DNA of 64,000 bases from Gibbula magus (Eukaryota; Mollusca; Gastropoda; Trochida; Trochidae): the NCBI GenBank assembly GCA_936450465.1, contig OW388301.1:19263523-19327522 (forward strand), given 5' to 3'. Positions 10,705 through 22,000 of the stretch are shown in pieces; the stretch's first letter is position 1; each line of letters opens with the position of its first letter. The notes beneath the pieces were generated by a model, which saw only the letters and a program-made list of their open reading frames with translations, ran no database searches and had not been told where the DNA came from. A program made the translations under genes and the position numbers.

Positions 10705-11024
10705 GGGGCGGGATAGCGCAGTGGTTAGCGCAGTGGTTAGCGCGTTCGGCTTCGGATCAAGAGGTCCGGGGTTCGAATCCCGCCAGGGGCACGGCAACTT
10801 TGTCTGCAGTAGAGAACTGTTCTACACGCAGTCAGGTTTGGGTGCAATGCTACACTGAATTTCAGTTCAGTACCACCCATGGTTCGCTAGTTCCAGCCGT
10901 TGCTCGCAGGTTTCACCGCAATGCATAGCCACATGGCGTTGCGGGCTTTCTCCCTGCCATAATACTAGCAGCCGCGATATAAGTGAAATACTCTTGAAAG
11001 CGGCGTTAAACCCAAACTCACTCA
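10705..11024 (+). mobile_element. tRNA(Arg)-derived SINE, complete copy
   Basis: The head resembles tRNA-Arg(TCG): an A box around TAGCGCAGTGGTTAGCGCG, an anticodon region CTTCGGATC, and a B box GGGGTTCGAATCCCGCC. The A-box area carries a 12-bp internal duplication (GCGCAGTGGTTA twice). A unique body with GCAGTAGAGAACTGTTCTAC follows, then a 3' end with AGCGGCGTTAAACCC and ACTCACTC units. The 12-mer CTCTTTGTTGTA flanks both sides (10693-10704 and 11025-11036). Copies or fragments recur at 52103, 54606, 56789, 57106 and 58335. Confidence 0.92.
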
Positions 11025-11036
11025 CTCTTTGTTGTA

Positions 11037-11607
11037 ATTAAAGTTTCGGTATTTAAATGTGTGATTTATGTCACCTTCAGTAGCCTGTTAAACTTAAAAT
11101 AAACACCATACGGCCGCCAATTCACTCTTTGTCATTTATTCGAACATTTACTGTTTCAGTGTACCAACTTTGAATGGGCTTAGTTTTAGCCAAATAGTTA
11201 CCTACATTCACTTAATCTAATTTGTGTAAGCTAGGGAATAAACAATTTTAATATCACTCATTCTCACTGGAAGTACAACATTTGTAAAAAAAATGACGTA
11301 TTTCTCGTGAATTTATTGATTCAAATGCCACTCTTAATGAATGAATGAATATAAATTTGAAGTGGCAACACTAACGTCAACTTTAATACATGTATTACAT
11401 ATTATACTGTCAACAATTATGAACAATATTCCTGATTGTAGAGACGAAGTAAAGATATGTGATATTTAAACGAGAATGAGATAACTGGTTTGATTTAGAC
11501 TAGTAAGTTACGACAACTCAATATCATTTCAGAAACAAACGGAACCAATTTTCATCATTTTTATAAATTTTAGAAAAGATGGAAAGGTTCAATGTCGCTA
11601 TTAGGAT
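11037..11607. other. AT-rich spacer, nothing recognised
   Basis: No gene or element end is visible; there is a short (GAAT)n run near 11337. Confidence 0.45.
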
Positions 11608-12187
11608 TTATTATCCCCCCGCCGCGCGTTTAGCGCGAAGCGGGGGATATAGTATTCGGCTCCGTCCGTCCGTCCGTCCGTACGAAATGGAATAACTCAA
11701 ATTCTATTCACTGGATTATTTTCATATTTTGCATATGGGTTCATCATGGGAAGAGTAATGTTCATACAGAGGTTTTTGACCTTCATCTCAAGGTCACAAC
11801 GAGACTTTGCCATTTTATCCTTGTCAGCAGGATATCTCAAGAACCATTCGCTGGATTCTCTTCATATTTTACACATAGCTTCTCCAAGGATATTCTCAAG
11901 GTCACGGTGGAACTTTGAATGTTTTGACATGCTAATGTACATGTAATTCTTGTCAGCTGGATATCTCAAGAACCATTCACAGGAATTCCATCATATCTTA
12001 CACAAATCACCTCCTAGGGAAGACAAAGGGCTGATTAGATTTTGGTGACCTTGACATTATTCTCAAGGTCACAGTGGAGCTTTGATTTTTCCGACATGTT
12101 TGACAGTCGATTTTGATATTATTTTTCAATTTTGAAATATTAATTTGCGGCGGGGGATCATGTCACTTTAGTGACAACCACTTGTTT
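11608..12187. repeat. Interspersed repeat with C-rich/G-rich ends, copy C
   Basis: The left end ATTATCCCCCCGCCGCGCGT has a palindromic GCGCGTTTAGCGCG and a GTCCGTCCGTCCGTCCG leader. The right end is GCGGCGGGGGATCATGTCAC plus CTTGTTT. The interior differs from copies A and B and consists of 'ACTTTG..CTCAAGGTCAC' and 'GTCAGCAGGATATCTCAAGA' units repeated two to three times. A shared end structure with different tandem interiors suggests one mobile framework carrying different satellite cores. Confidence 0.65.
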
Positions 12188-12390
12188 TACTTATGGTCTA
12201 AATTTTAGTCGTAATTGAAATATTAATTTTAATATTATTAGACAAATAATTTTATTACTATTGAGTTACAAATGTTAAATGTGGGTGGAAAAATGAGGAA
12301 CATGACAATTTCTTTTAATTTAGTTCTTTATGTTCTTTCATCTAACAAATTTATGTTGGGGCATACTGGTATGGTAAAGGATGTCTTATT

Positions 12391-13079
12391 ATTATCCCCC
12401 TCCACGAAGTGGAAGGGGGATATAGGTTTGAGCTCCGTCCGTCCGCGTGTGTGGCTTGAGAACATTAATACCTTGATGGAGTTCGAAAATAAGAACCGTG
12501 TGATTATTTTTTTTCCGGAGTTATTGCCCTTGTTCCGTATTTTTGGACCCTGTTCATGCTATCTCTAAAGGGGACAGCTTTTCTCAGAGGCTATTTGAGA
12601 TAGGATTACCCAATTTGGTCTGTGGCCTGAGGGCATAAGTATCTTGATGGAGTTCGAAAATGAGAAGCACACAATTATTGTTTGCGGAGTTATTGCCCTT
12701 GTTCCGTATATTTGGACTCTGTTCAAGGTATCTCCGAAAGGGACAGCTTTTCTCAGAAACTATTTAAGATAGGATAACCAAATTTGGTGTTTGGTTTAAG
12801 GGTATCAATACCTTAATGGAGTTCGAAAAAAAGAAGCATGTGATTATTTGTTCCGGAGTTATTCCCCTTGTTCCGCTTTTTCGACTCTTTTCCAAGTATC
12901 TTCAAAGGATATAGCTTTTCTCAGACATTGTTTGACATCAAATCAGTTGTGTGGCTTGAGGATATCGATACCTTAATGGAAAGAAAATGAGAAGCGCACA
13001 CTTATTTTTTCTTGAATTATTGCCCTTGTTCTCATTTCTTGTGTCTGGCGGGGGATGTTGATGACTATGTCTTCTTGTT
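12391..13079. repeat. Interspersed repeat with C-rich/G-rich ends, copy B
   Basis: It begins ATTATCCCCCTCCACGAAGT and ends GGCGGGGGATGTTGATGACT then ATGTCTTCTTGTTT. The interior is the same 165-bp tandem type as copy A, with about three and a half units. The plus-strand frame of 98 codons at 12272-12568 crosses the left boundary and is not a gene. Confidence 0.75.
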
Positions 13080-13697
13080 TATTATGGGTGTTCTGATCAA
13101 ACTGAGAAACTTACAAATGCGATAATCATGTTAATGCTTAATTAGGTATTGATGAAAGTAAAAATGGCAAAACCTGCACGAGGTGCAAAATATGTCCGTT
13201 GACTGAGATATACTTGTCATTGTATTCTAAGTTATATATTCTACGTTACGGTTATGTATGATAAACTATATATACATATGCAATAATCCCAATGGATAGA
13301 TTGTCAAATTTTGGGTGAAGTTCACAAAGGTGAGTTAGCGCACACGTAAAAAATGATAGTCCAATGAAATGTTACCGCGTTAAACCATGGTATAATGTAT
13401 TCCATTCCGACAATTTCCAGATTATATACTGTTCGATTTTAACCCTTGTGTCATCCGAATTGAATGCATTGTGATTTCAAGAACGTTTCTGCCAAGTTGT
13501 CCAATGATTTTCCAACTAACTTTGTTAACTCTGGTTTCGTTTCGTTTTCAAATTTATTATCCTGCTTATTTATTAAGTGTCATTTAAACCATTTAAAGAT
13601 ATATTCGTGAATGCAAGTATTTGAAGAATCGGGTATTCTTGCGCAAGAGACGAAGTAAACAGTGCAAAACAAAATATACCGTCTCTGATATTTTTAA
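13080..13697. other. AT-rich spacer, nothing recognised
   Basis: No gene, RNA or element boundary was found. Confidence 0.45.
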
Positions 13698-13700
13698 AGT

Positions 13701-14707
13701 AGCCAATCAGATACGACTATTTCACAAAGTTATGGTTGAATAAATGTTTTATATACATTCCGCAAGTTTAAAGCTACAGTCGGCGTACCTGTGGCAGTTG
13801 TTGTCGGCGTCCCTGTGGCAGCTGTTGGCATCCATGTCGCAGCTGCTGTGTACATGTGAAGCTGTGTCGGTGTCCATGTGGCAGCTGATGTCGGCGTCCA
13901 TGTGGCAGTTGACGGCTCTCCTGTGGCAGTTGTTGTCGGCGTCCATGTGGCAGCTGGTGTTGGCGTCCATGTAGCAGTTGACGGCTCTCCTGTGGCAGTT
14001 GTTGTCGGCGTCCATGTGGCAGCTGGTGTTGGCGTCCATGTAGCAGTTGATGCTCTCCTGTGGCAGTTGTTGTCGGCGTCCATGTGGCAGCTGGTGTTGG
14101 CGTCCATGTAGCAGTTGATGCTCTCCTGTGGCAGTTGTTGTCGTCGTCCATGTGCCAGCTGCTGTCGGCGTCCATGTGCCAGCTGCTGTTGTCGGCGTCC
14201 TTGTGAAATCTGTTGTCGGCGTCCCTGTGAAATCTGTTGTGGGCATCTCTGTGGCAGCTGTTGTTGTTTTAGAGGGAGTAGATAGTAGCCAATCAGATAC
14301 TATTTCACAAAGTTATGGTTGAATAAATGTTTTATATACATTCCGCAAGTTGAAAGCTACAGTCGGCGTCCCTGTGGCAGCTGTTGGCATCCATGTCGAT
14401 GCTGCTGTGTACATGTGAAGCTGGTGTCGGTGTCCATGTGGCAGCTGATGTCGGCGTCCATGTGGCAGTTGACGGCTCTCCTGTGGCAGTTGTCGGCGTC
14501 CATGTGGCAGCTGGTGTTGGCGTCCATGTAGCAGTTGACGGTTCTCCTATGGCAGTTGTTGTCGGCGTCCATGTGGCAGCTGCTGTCGGCGTCCATGTGC
14601 CAGCTGCTGTTGTCGGCGTCTTTGTGAAATCTGTTGTCGGCGTCCCTGTGAAATCTGTTGTGGGCATCTCTGTGGCAGCTGTTGTTGTTTTAGAGGGAGT
14701 AGATAAC
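13701..14707. repeat. Minisatellite inside a 586-bp tandem duplication
   Basis: A block starting AGCCAATCAGATAC is present at 13701 and again at 14287. Each block has a flank (TATGGTTGAATAAATGTTTT) and a minisatellite of short GTCGGCGTCCATGTGGCAG units. These are organised in a higher-order period of about 68 bp with CTCTCCTGTGGCAG landmarks at 13916, 13985, 14053 and 14121. The second block has fewer inner units. Open frames of 70-165 codons exist on both strands in several frames at once, which marks them as satellite artefacts. Confidence 0.9.
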
Positions 14708-15808
14708 CCGATAGAAGCAGCTTAAAAATCATAGCAAAATTCACTTTTACCAACAAATCTACCAGCAGGTTACAACACAGCTCACATAGATGAAACCCTC
14801 TTCTCATATAGTTCACAAAAGCTTCATACAGCCAGAGATGCCAACATTTGTAAACAGGAAAGAGGAGTAAATGGGGGGAGGGTGCGCCCTCCCGTTGGTG
14901 GGGTTTTTGGGCGGCCTCACCCAAGAAAATGTTACAATCTTGAGCCTTAAATATGCTATTTTGTGGCATTAGAGCCATGTGTTCACTTAGAAATTTCTCT
15001 ATTTAAGCAACAGTTTGAATGTCAAAAACTTGATTGAAACTCAAAACAAAACAATGATGAAAATCAAATGCTATAATTTAGATCATTGTAAAACTTCGCT
15101 TGTACATCTTTCACAGTTAGGACGGAGATCACATAAAAAGTTACAGTTTTACAACAAAAACAGGTAACAAGAATAAGGTACCATAGACTATAATACTTAT
15201 TCATCTTCTCCCATATCATCCATACAAAGTTTTTTTTAAAACAACACTGAAACTGAACTTCAACACAATCAAAGGATGTTACTGAATTGTATCTAATGAA
15301 ATACACAACAGGTACATGATTCAACTCCATTATAATCCATGCAAGGAGTAGCGATTGTATAAAACTAGAGTAATTCTAATGATTTTATACTTGCATTTTC
15401 AATAATCAAGATTAAGATAATACTTGTTGACAATTTACATTTTACCCTTTTCACAAATCAGTCACAAGTTAACCAAAGCTGTAAACCTCTAAACTCTAAA
15501 CCAAACTTCATCACCAATTGGACATTTGTCGACCATGTATTTGGCAGCTTGAATGAAACATTTCCTGACGTCACAGAAGAACCTTTCTCTGTTGATACCT
15601 TGATGGAGAGACATGTATTCTGTAACAGCCTAGGTAACATAGGTGTTTGTTAACTTGTTGAGAATGTAGTCCCATCCCCAAGATTAAATTATTTAAAAAA
15701 GTGAGCCACCCTTTGAGGGTTATGAGAGACTATAATAAAACAAACTTATGAAGATAGATGGTTAATATAAATACAGAATGTATATGTACATAGATATTAG
15801 AGAGAAAT
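14708..15808. other. AT-rich spacer, nothing recognised
   Basis: Small minus-strand frames (15064-15330 and 15458-15640) show no domains. GC content rises briefly near 14875-14915. No gene is supported. Confidence 0.45.
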
Positions 15809-16069
15809 CTATCCATATAAAATATACTTTATTTTGTAAAATATAAAAGCGGTTTTTGGCAGTAAAATATACATGGTGTTTAAAAAGTTATCTTCATCAC
15901 AGTGCTCTATGAAGTTTGGATAGCTAAAACAGACATTTCCATACAACCTTTCACGCAACACAGGGCAATGTAAAAGAACATGTCTTTCATACTCAACACT
16001 CTCACTACACTCTGGCACACATATCCTTATTGAGTATACATAGTTGAAGTACTCAAAATAAACGTTCAA
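15809..16069 (-). pseudogene. Possible LINE pol C-terminal fragment
   Basis: The 86-codon frame contains CVPECSESVEYERHVLLHCP followed by a basic LRERLYG stretch. A C-x2-C..H-x3-H-C-P arrangement of this kind is common near the C terminus of LINE pol proteins. No RT or endonuclease motifs adjoin it. The assignment rests on this single block and could be wrong. Confidence 0.4.
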
Positions 16070-16352
16070 CCAATCATGTTAGGCCTCTTCACATTTTGAA
16101 AAAAATATGTATTATACAACCGTGGGGAGATCACTGATTAGATAACAATGAGTTGGTTACACACATGTATGATACCGACGCGTGCTGCCGTAACGTCATA
16201 ATCGGCGCGTGACGTCATAGTCGTGTTTGGTTGACGTCACAATGTTAGCCCCGCGACTGCAATAGAGGGTAACATATTTGCAAGTAAGCGTCACTAAAAA
16301 CGATTTTCTTGCAATTCGGTGCTATTTACATCATTGAGTAATAAATAAAATG

Positions 16353-16485
16353 CTAAACGATGTCCCGTTTGATAACATGTTTATGAAACTCGTGAATTGC
16401 ATCGGTATTTAACTCGCTTTCGATCGTTAAAATACCAACTATCCACTCGTTTCATAAACATGTTATCAAACGGGACATCGTTTAG
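16353..16485. repeat. Perfect 37-bp inverted repeat
   Basis: Bases 16353-16389 (CTAAACGATGTCCCGTTTGA..) are exactly complementary to 16449-16485. The 59-bp loop has a further weak stem (GGTATTTAAC and GTTAAAATACC). It is likely a miniature hairpin element. Three TGACGT motifs lie about 100-160 bp upstream, with no gene to regulate. Confidence 0.85.
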
Positions 16486-17861
16486 GTTTCTATAGATAAC
16501 CAACGAACACAGCTGTAACACATTTTAATCACGTGTCGATGTTGGAATTATTGCCTGGCGTAATTTAAGTGATGTATCTCTAATTGAGGAGGTGACATAG
16601 AGGTAAGACCGATGTTGATGATAGATGATAATGCATTAGGCAACACGTGTTCGGCGATATTTACCGATGTCATTTATGGCAACGTTTAAAACAACATTTA
16701 TATCGGAGTTCAAAATTCCGGTTGATAAGCCTTGTTATATATATAGCGTATCAACCTATATCTATTGTTTCCTCCCAAGCCTGTGACCGAGATATGGGTA
16801 GAGTTTCTTCCCTAAACTGAGACAGGGGTGGAGATTTTCCCCTACACTATGGTTCAACTGTACATCTCTCCATCCAGCAGTAAAGTGGGTACCTGGTATG
16901 ATATAATTTGACCTTTGAGCGCCTCAGGGTGTGTTTTACATATTCGGTAAAAAGAAATAAATCAAAAGCTAAATCGTCTTTGTAGTAGTTTATGTGTTAC
17001 ATCATTTAAAAATATTTGTTCCGTGTGTCTTAGCCATTTTGTATTTTAAGCTGATACATTAGTTGAAATAAAAGGTATGATTAAATAGGGAAATTGTTAG
17101 TGAAGTGAAGTATTGTATTATTTTGTAAATTATGCAATTCATCTCCTTTTACAAAATACACGAATAATATGATTTCGACAAGTCAATAGTGCCGGGAGGT
17201 TCAGTTGCTAAGCAACGGCAAGGAGCTCTCGGGTAAAGCTTGTGAAAAGCATGCAGCACGTGCAGAGTATTGACAACTGACGGGAGGACGGCTTACTCGG
17301 TGAGAAAATGTCAACTTCTCAAGCCATGTCTCAACAACAGTTTATTTATTTAATCATAGTGAACATCAACTTTCTAAGAAAGTTAACTTTGGATTATCCA
17401 GTATGATAATTTATTTTCTATGGAAATGGAACTATTACATCACAATTATGATCTTTATAAGTATAGGCGAACAGTGAGCGGGTCACTCTAAAAGTATTTT
17501 AATATTTTAAGTGCATTGGCTAAAATTAGAAATTAAAACTCGTTATTAAACTCATGAGCCTAATAACTGCAGTGCTTTAGAAGTCCCGAAAATATCCTTA
17601 TTTTACAGTCTCTCGTGTTTTTAAAAAAAAAACCAACAACATGACATCCTCTCTTGGGTATTAATCTCTCTCTATATTTGCTGTTTGATTAACAACAAGA
17701 GAAAGAAACTTTGATAATTACGTCTTGGAGAAAGTGAATTTGTCGATGTTGGTTCTATGAAAATTACAAACACGTGAATGAAATATTAATATAATTTTTT
17801 CTGGACACATATAAGCAACATAAATATTGCTACTTCTATTTGCAATACACGTTAAAGTAAG
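16486..17861. other. AT-rich spacer left of the Gypsy element
   Basis: No gene or element boundary was recognised. Confidence 0.45.
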
Positions 17862-17866
17862 GAGTA

Positions 17867-17983
17867 TGTAATGAATGTTATCGACTACCAATGTTATCAG
17901 CTAGCATGTGTCTTGTCAGTTTATCGATTGGTATGCACAATAAAACGTATCGTCAACTATGCCGTGTTGTTCGATATGCCACA
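17867..17983 (+). repeat. 5' LTR (117 bp)
   Basis: It starts TGTAATGAATG and ends GATATGCCACA, giving TG..CA termini. By eye it matches the 3' LTR at every base. It holds an AATAAA polyadenylation-type signal (in GCACAATAAAACG). It is short for a Gypsy LTR, where several hundred bases are more usual. Confidence 0.93.
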
Positions 17984-18000
17984 TGGTGTCAGAAGTCTGG
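17984..18000 (+). promoter_or_regulatory. Primer-binding site, tRNA-Leu type
   Basis: TGGTGTCAGAAGT directly follows the 5' LTR. It is complementary to the 3' end, including CCA, of animal tRNA-Leu(CAA), whose acceptor side ends ACTTCTGACA. The match then weakens (CTGG). This site would prime minus-strand DNA synthesis. Confidence 0.8.
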
Positions 18001-18218
18001 GTTTTGAAGCTTACAAACTAAACATTTGAAGTTTAAGTGACCCGAATGAGGAGTCCAGATCTGGAAGAGTCGAAACGGCAAGTTTTTATGAACTGACATT
18101 GTCGATTTTCATGAAACGAAGCGAAAGTTCGTCGACCGCATGTTCACGAAATTAGGTGACGAATACAGTGAGTTCTGAGTAGAAGTCAATATCTTCGAAG
18201 TTACTTGTCTAGACTTTC

Positions 18219-18938
18219 ATGATGGCGACTAGTGAAAGTAATACGCCTCGTATGAACTGGGATGCTGTTGATCTCGAACGTGAATGGAAACGTTTTAAAC
18301 AACACTGTCAATTTACATTCAGTGGACCTTTGTCAGGTAAAAACCAGATTCAGAAAGTGAACTATTTAATGACTTATATTGGTGATAAAGGAAGGGAAGT
18401 GTTTGAGACATTTACATGGGCCCCAGGTGAAGGCGATAATCCTCCAGAGAATGAAACTTTGACTGGTGTTTACGGAAAATATGATCATTATGTAGCTCCT
18501 AAAAAGAATCAAATTCGATCAACAGTGATATTCAACAGGCGCAGACAGGAACAGAACGAGAGGTTTGACAATTTTGTGACAGATCTGAAGATTTTGGTAA
18601 AAGACTGTGGTTATGCAGAACCTGATAGAATGCTTAGAGATGCTATAGTTCTCAGAGCATACCATGACTCAGTCAGAGAGAAGTGCCTTGATAAAGGTGA
18701 TGAACTAACACTTGACACTGCAGTTCAGATGGGACAAAATTATGAAGCATCACTTCAAAGTATGGCAACCATTGGTGACGAAGACCCCAAGGTCAATAGG
18801 GTGTTTATGAGGAAACAGCCCAATGCCAGTAGAAGACATGACTCTAGTCAGTCACATGTCAGGAAACATGACAAATCTGGGACATATAGACCAAAGAAAG
18901 TTGATAAACAGTCTAAATCGGACATTTGCAGTAGATGA
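18219..18938 (+). CDS. gag: Gypsy gag polyprotein, ends at in-frame TGA
   Basis: This 239-residue protein would form the retrotransposon capsid. Residues 14-130 (WDAVDLEREWKRFKQHC and later RRRQEQNERFDNFVTDLK) resemble the capsid region of Gypsy gag proteins, in which a W..F and an (E)xxxxF.T.L(K/R) block are typical. The C-terminal part is basic. The frame stops at TGA 18936-18938, exactly inside the nucleocapsid zinc-knuckle region. After the stop the same frame continues open and shows a clean C-x2-C-x4-H-x4-C knuckle. The ATG at 18219 is the first of two adjacent Met codons after the leader. Stop-codon readthrough or a recent nonsense mutation are both possible. Confidence 0.85.
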   Translation: MMATSESNTPRMNWDAVDLEREWKRFKQHCQFTFSGPLSGKNQIQKVNYLMTYIGDKGREVFETFTWAPGEGDNPPENETLTGVYGKYDHYVAPKKNQIRSTVIFNRRRQEQNERFDNFVTDLKILVKDCGYAEPDRMLRDAIVLRAYHDSVREKCLDKGDELTLDTAVQMGQNYEASLQSMATIGDEDPKVNRVFMRKQPNASRRHDSSQSHVRKHDKSGTYRPKKVDKQSKSDICSR

Positions 18939-19019
18939 GGGTACCAGACTTCCCACAAGAAATGTCCTGTAAAAAGTGCACAATGTGCCAAATGTAAGTT
19001 ATTTGGACACTTTGCTAGG

Positions 19020-22000
19020 ATGTGCAAGACTAAGCTCAGTGAAGTTGACACTGTAGCATGTACTAGTGGTGCTAGTGGATCAGCATCTAATGTGAGAATG
19101 GATGATGATTTCGAGTATTCTTCAGATGAGTATTCACACTTAGTGCACACAGTAGAGGTACCAGGACACAGGAAGTGGTGGATAGATGTCGATGTGAGTG
19201 GCAAGAAACTGGGTGTACAGATTGACACGGGTGCAGATAAGTCACTTCTGCCATATCATACATACATTGAAATGGGACTGAAGTTTCCATTGAGAAAGAC
19301 TGATAAATGCTTCAAAAGTTACACACTTCATGCGCTTGAAGTTGAAGGTATGGTCACCCTGCCTGTAACCTACATGGACAGAACTGTGGATGTTCCTTTC
19401 TACGTCATTCACCTGAATCAGAAGCCATTGTTATCAGGAGATATGTGTGAGGAGCTAGGGTTGATTCAGAGAACTTATGCAGTCACTCAAGAGATTGACA
19501 AGTACCCAGAGTTGAAGTCAACTACAGGCACACTTCCAGGCATGTACCACTTGAAGATTGACCCTACAGTACCCCCTGTCGTTCATGGACCTAGACGTCA
19601 ACCAAAGGCCTTGGTGGAGAAAATTACATGCAAACTGCATGAAATGGAAGCAAATGAACAGATTGCCAGAGTGACGGAGCCGACAGATTGGGTAAGCTCA
19701 ATGGTGACAGTTGTCAAAGGTGACAAAGTAAGGATATGCCTTGACCCAAAGGACTTAAATATGGCAATCCGCAGAGAGCATTACCCAATTCCCACAGTGG
19801 AGGAAGTAGTCTCCTCATTTCCTGATGCCAGGATATTCTCTGTACTTGATGCAAAGTCCGGCTTCCTCCAGATTCGTCTTGACTATGAGTCTAGTCTACT
19901 GACGACCTTCAACAGCCCAATTGGAAGGTTTCGTTGGCTGAGATTGCCATTTGGAATTAAGTCGGCACCTGAAATATTTCAGCGTATCATGGACAATATG
20001 CTTGATGGAGTTGTTGGAGCCAGAGCAATTATGGACGATATCCTCATTGGTGGAGGGACTGAGGCAGATCATGACAGAATCATGAAAGAAGTCACGAAGA
20101 GAGCAACAGACTTCAATCTCAAGTTGAACTTTGAGAAGTGCCAGGTGAAACAGACCAGAGTGAAGTATGCTGGTCATATCGTCACAGAGGACGGCTTGGA
20201 GGTAGATCCAAACAAAGTAAGGGCTTTGACTGAGATGCCCGTTCCAGAATCCAAAGGAGACGTAAGACGTTTTCTTGGAATGACCCAGTATCTGGCCAAG
20301 TTCCTGCCTAGTCTCAGTGAGGTAGATGCTCCCCTACGTGAAATCGTCAAGAAAGATGTAGAGTTCTTTTGGGAAAAGCCCCAACAGAAATCCTTTGAAA
20401 AGCTCAAAGTACTATGTAGTACAGCTCCGGTGTTGACACGGTTCGACATCAAGAAACCAGTTGTGATCCAGTGTGATGCCAGTAGTTTTGCCGTAGGATC
20501 GGTTCTTCTACAAGATGGGCATCCTGTAGCTTTCTCTTCAAGGGCTCTTACGGACACCGAAAAGAGGTATGCCCAAATAGAAAAGGAGATGCTAGCGATT
20601 GTGCACAGCTGCAGAAAGTTTCATTACTACATATTTGGTCGCCCAGTGTCAGTAGAGACTGATCACAAGCCTCTGCAGGCTATATTCAGTAAGCCGCTGC
20701 TTGCTGCCCCTATGAGACTGCAATCCATGCTTCTAAAACTGCAACCCTATGATCTGAGTGTGATGTACAAGCCAGGAACAGAGATTCCTGTTGGAGACTT
20801 GTTAAGTCGTGCAAACTTGCCTGACCAGGAAGTTGACATTGAGCCTATATTAGTTAACATGGTTGACTACATTGCAGTTGCGCCAACCAGATATCAGCAG
20901 TTTCAGAAATGTACAGCTGACGAGTTGAATGAGCTCCACTCAATCATCCAGAAAGGCTGGCCAGACACTAGGAATGAAGTACCTCATTGTCTGAGGGAGT
21001 ACTGGAACCAGCGAGATGAACTTTCAATATCTGATGGTATTGTGTACAAGGGTATGCGGATCGTTGTTCCTCCAAGTATGAGAGTTGACATGCTGAAGCA
21101 GATCCACGCTTCTCACCTCGGTATCAGCAAGTGCAAACAAAGAGCAAGAGAAGCTTTGTTCTGGCCGGGAATGACCGCTCAAATAGAGAGTCTAGTGAGA
21201 GACTGTGCGAAATGTAGTGAGTTCCAGAATAGACAGAAGTCAGAGACTTTGATGCCAAGTAAGACTCCTGCTTATCCTTGGTGTGAAATTGCGTCAGACA
21301 TCTTTGACTTTGAGGGTAAACCATACCTGCTCACATTTGACTACTTCTCTAGATTCATAGAAGTTGACAGACTTCCAGATATGAGCTGCAAATCAACCAT
21401 AGAAATTCTGAAAAGTCAGATATGCAGACACGGAATTCCAGAGAAGTTGAGGTCGGATAATGGACTGCAATTCTCCTCCAGAGAATTTACTCAGTTTTGT
21501 GAAAACTACGGTATTCAGCACTTCACATCTTCACCTAACTACCCCCAGTCAAATGGTGAAGCTGAGCGAGCTATCCAGACAGTCAAAAGACTATGGAAGA
21601 AAACATGCGATAAACAGCCTGCTCTTCTTGATTATCGCTCAACACCCCTAGAGTCATGTGGACTCTCACCTGCTCAGTTGTCCATGGGAAGAAGGCCCAG
21701 AAATAAAATACCTGTATCTAGAGAGCTATTGCTACCTCGTTCATACGACAGAAAGGATGTCAAACTCTCTCTTGACGAAGAGAAAGAGAGGCAGCAGATG
21801 TATCACAATCAGAAGGCAAGTTCTGATCTAAAAGCTCTCTCACCAGGTGATCCGGTAAGAATGTCTCCTCTACCGGGTACCAACCAGTGGCTTCCAGCTA
21901 GAGTTCTTGCTCATCATGAGTCTCCACGATCTTACATTGTGGAACACAAAAGCCGGAAGTATCGGAGAAATAGAAGTCATCTCAGAAGATCTACTGAGAC

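Noticed and set aside
10705..10795. Functional tRNA-Arg gene
   Set aside because: The tRNA-like sequence has a 12-bp duplication in the A-box arm, is continuous with a SINE body and is flanked by a TSD.
13730..14978. Several 70-165-codon frames on both strands (Met-Trp-Gln-Leu or Thr-Pro-Thr-Ala repeats)
   Set aside because: They overlap in many frames over a satellite and have no independent coding evidence.
16190..16250. Cluster of TGACGT/TGACGTCA motifs as a CRE-like promoter
   Set aside because: The motifs occur several times in this window next to hairpins and no gene starts nearby.
18936..18938. Selenocysteine coding at the gag TGA
   Set aside because: A TGA at a Cys position is suggestive, but there is no evidence of a SECIS element in the short LTR, and retrotransposon precedent favours readthrough or mutation.
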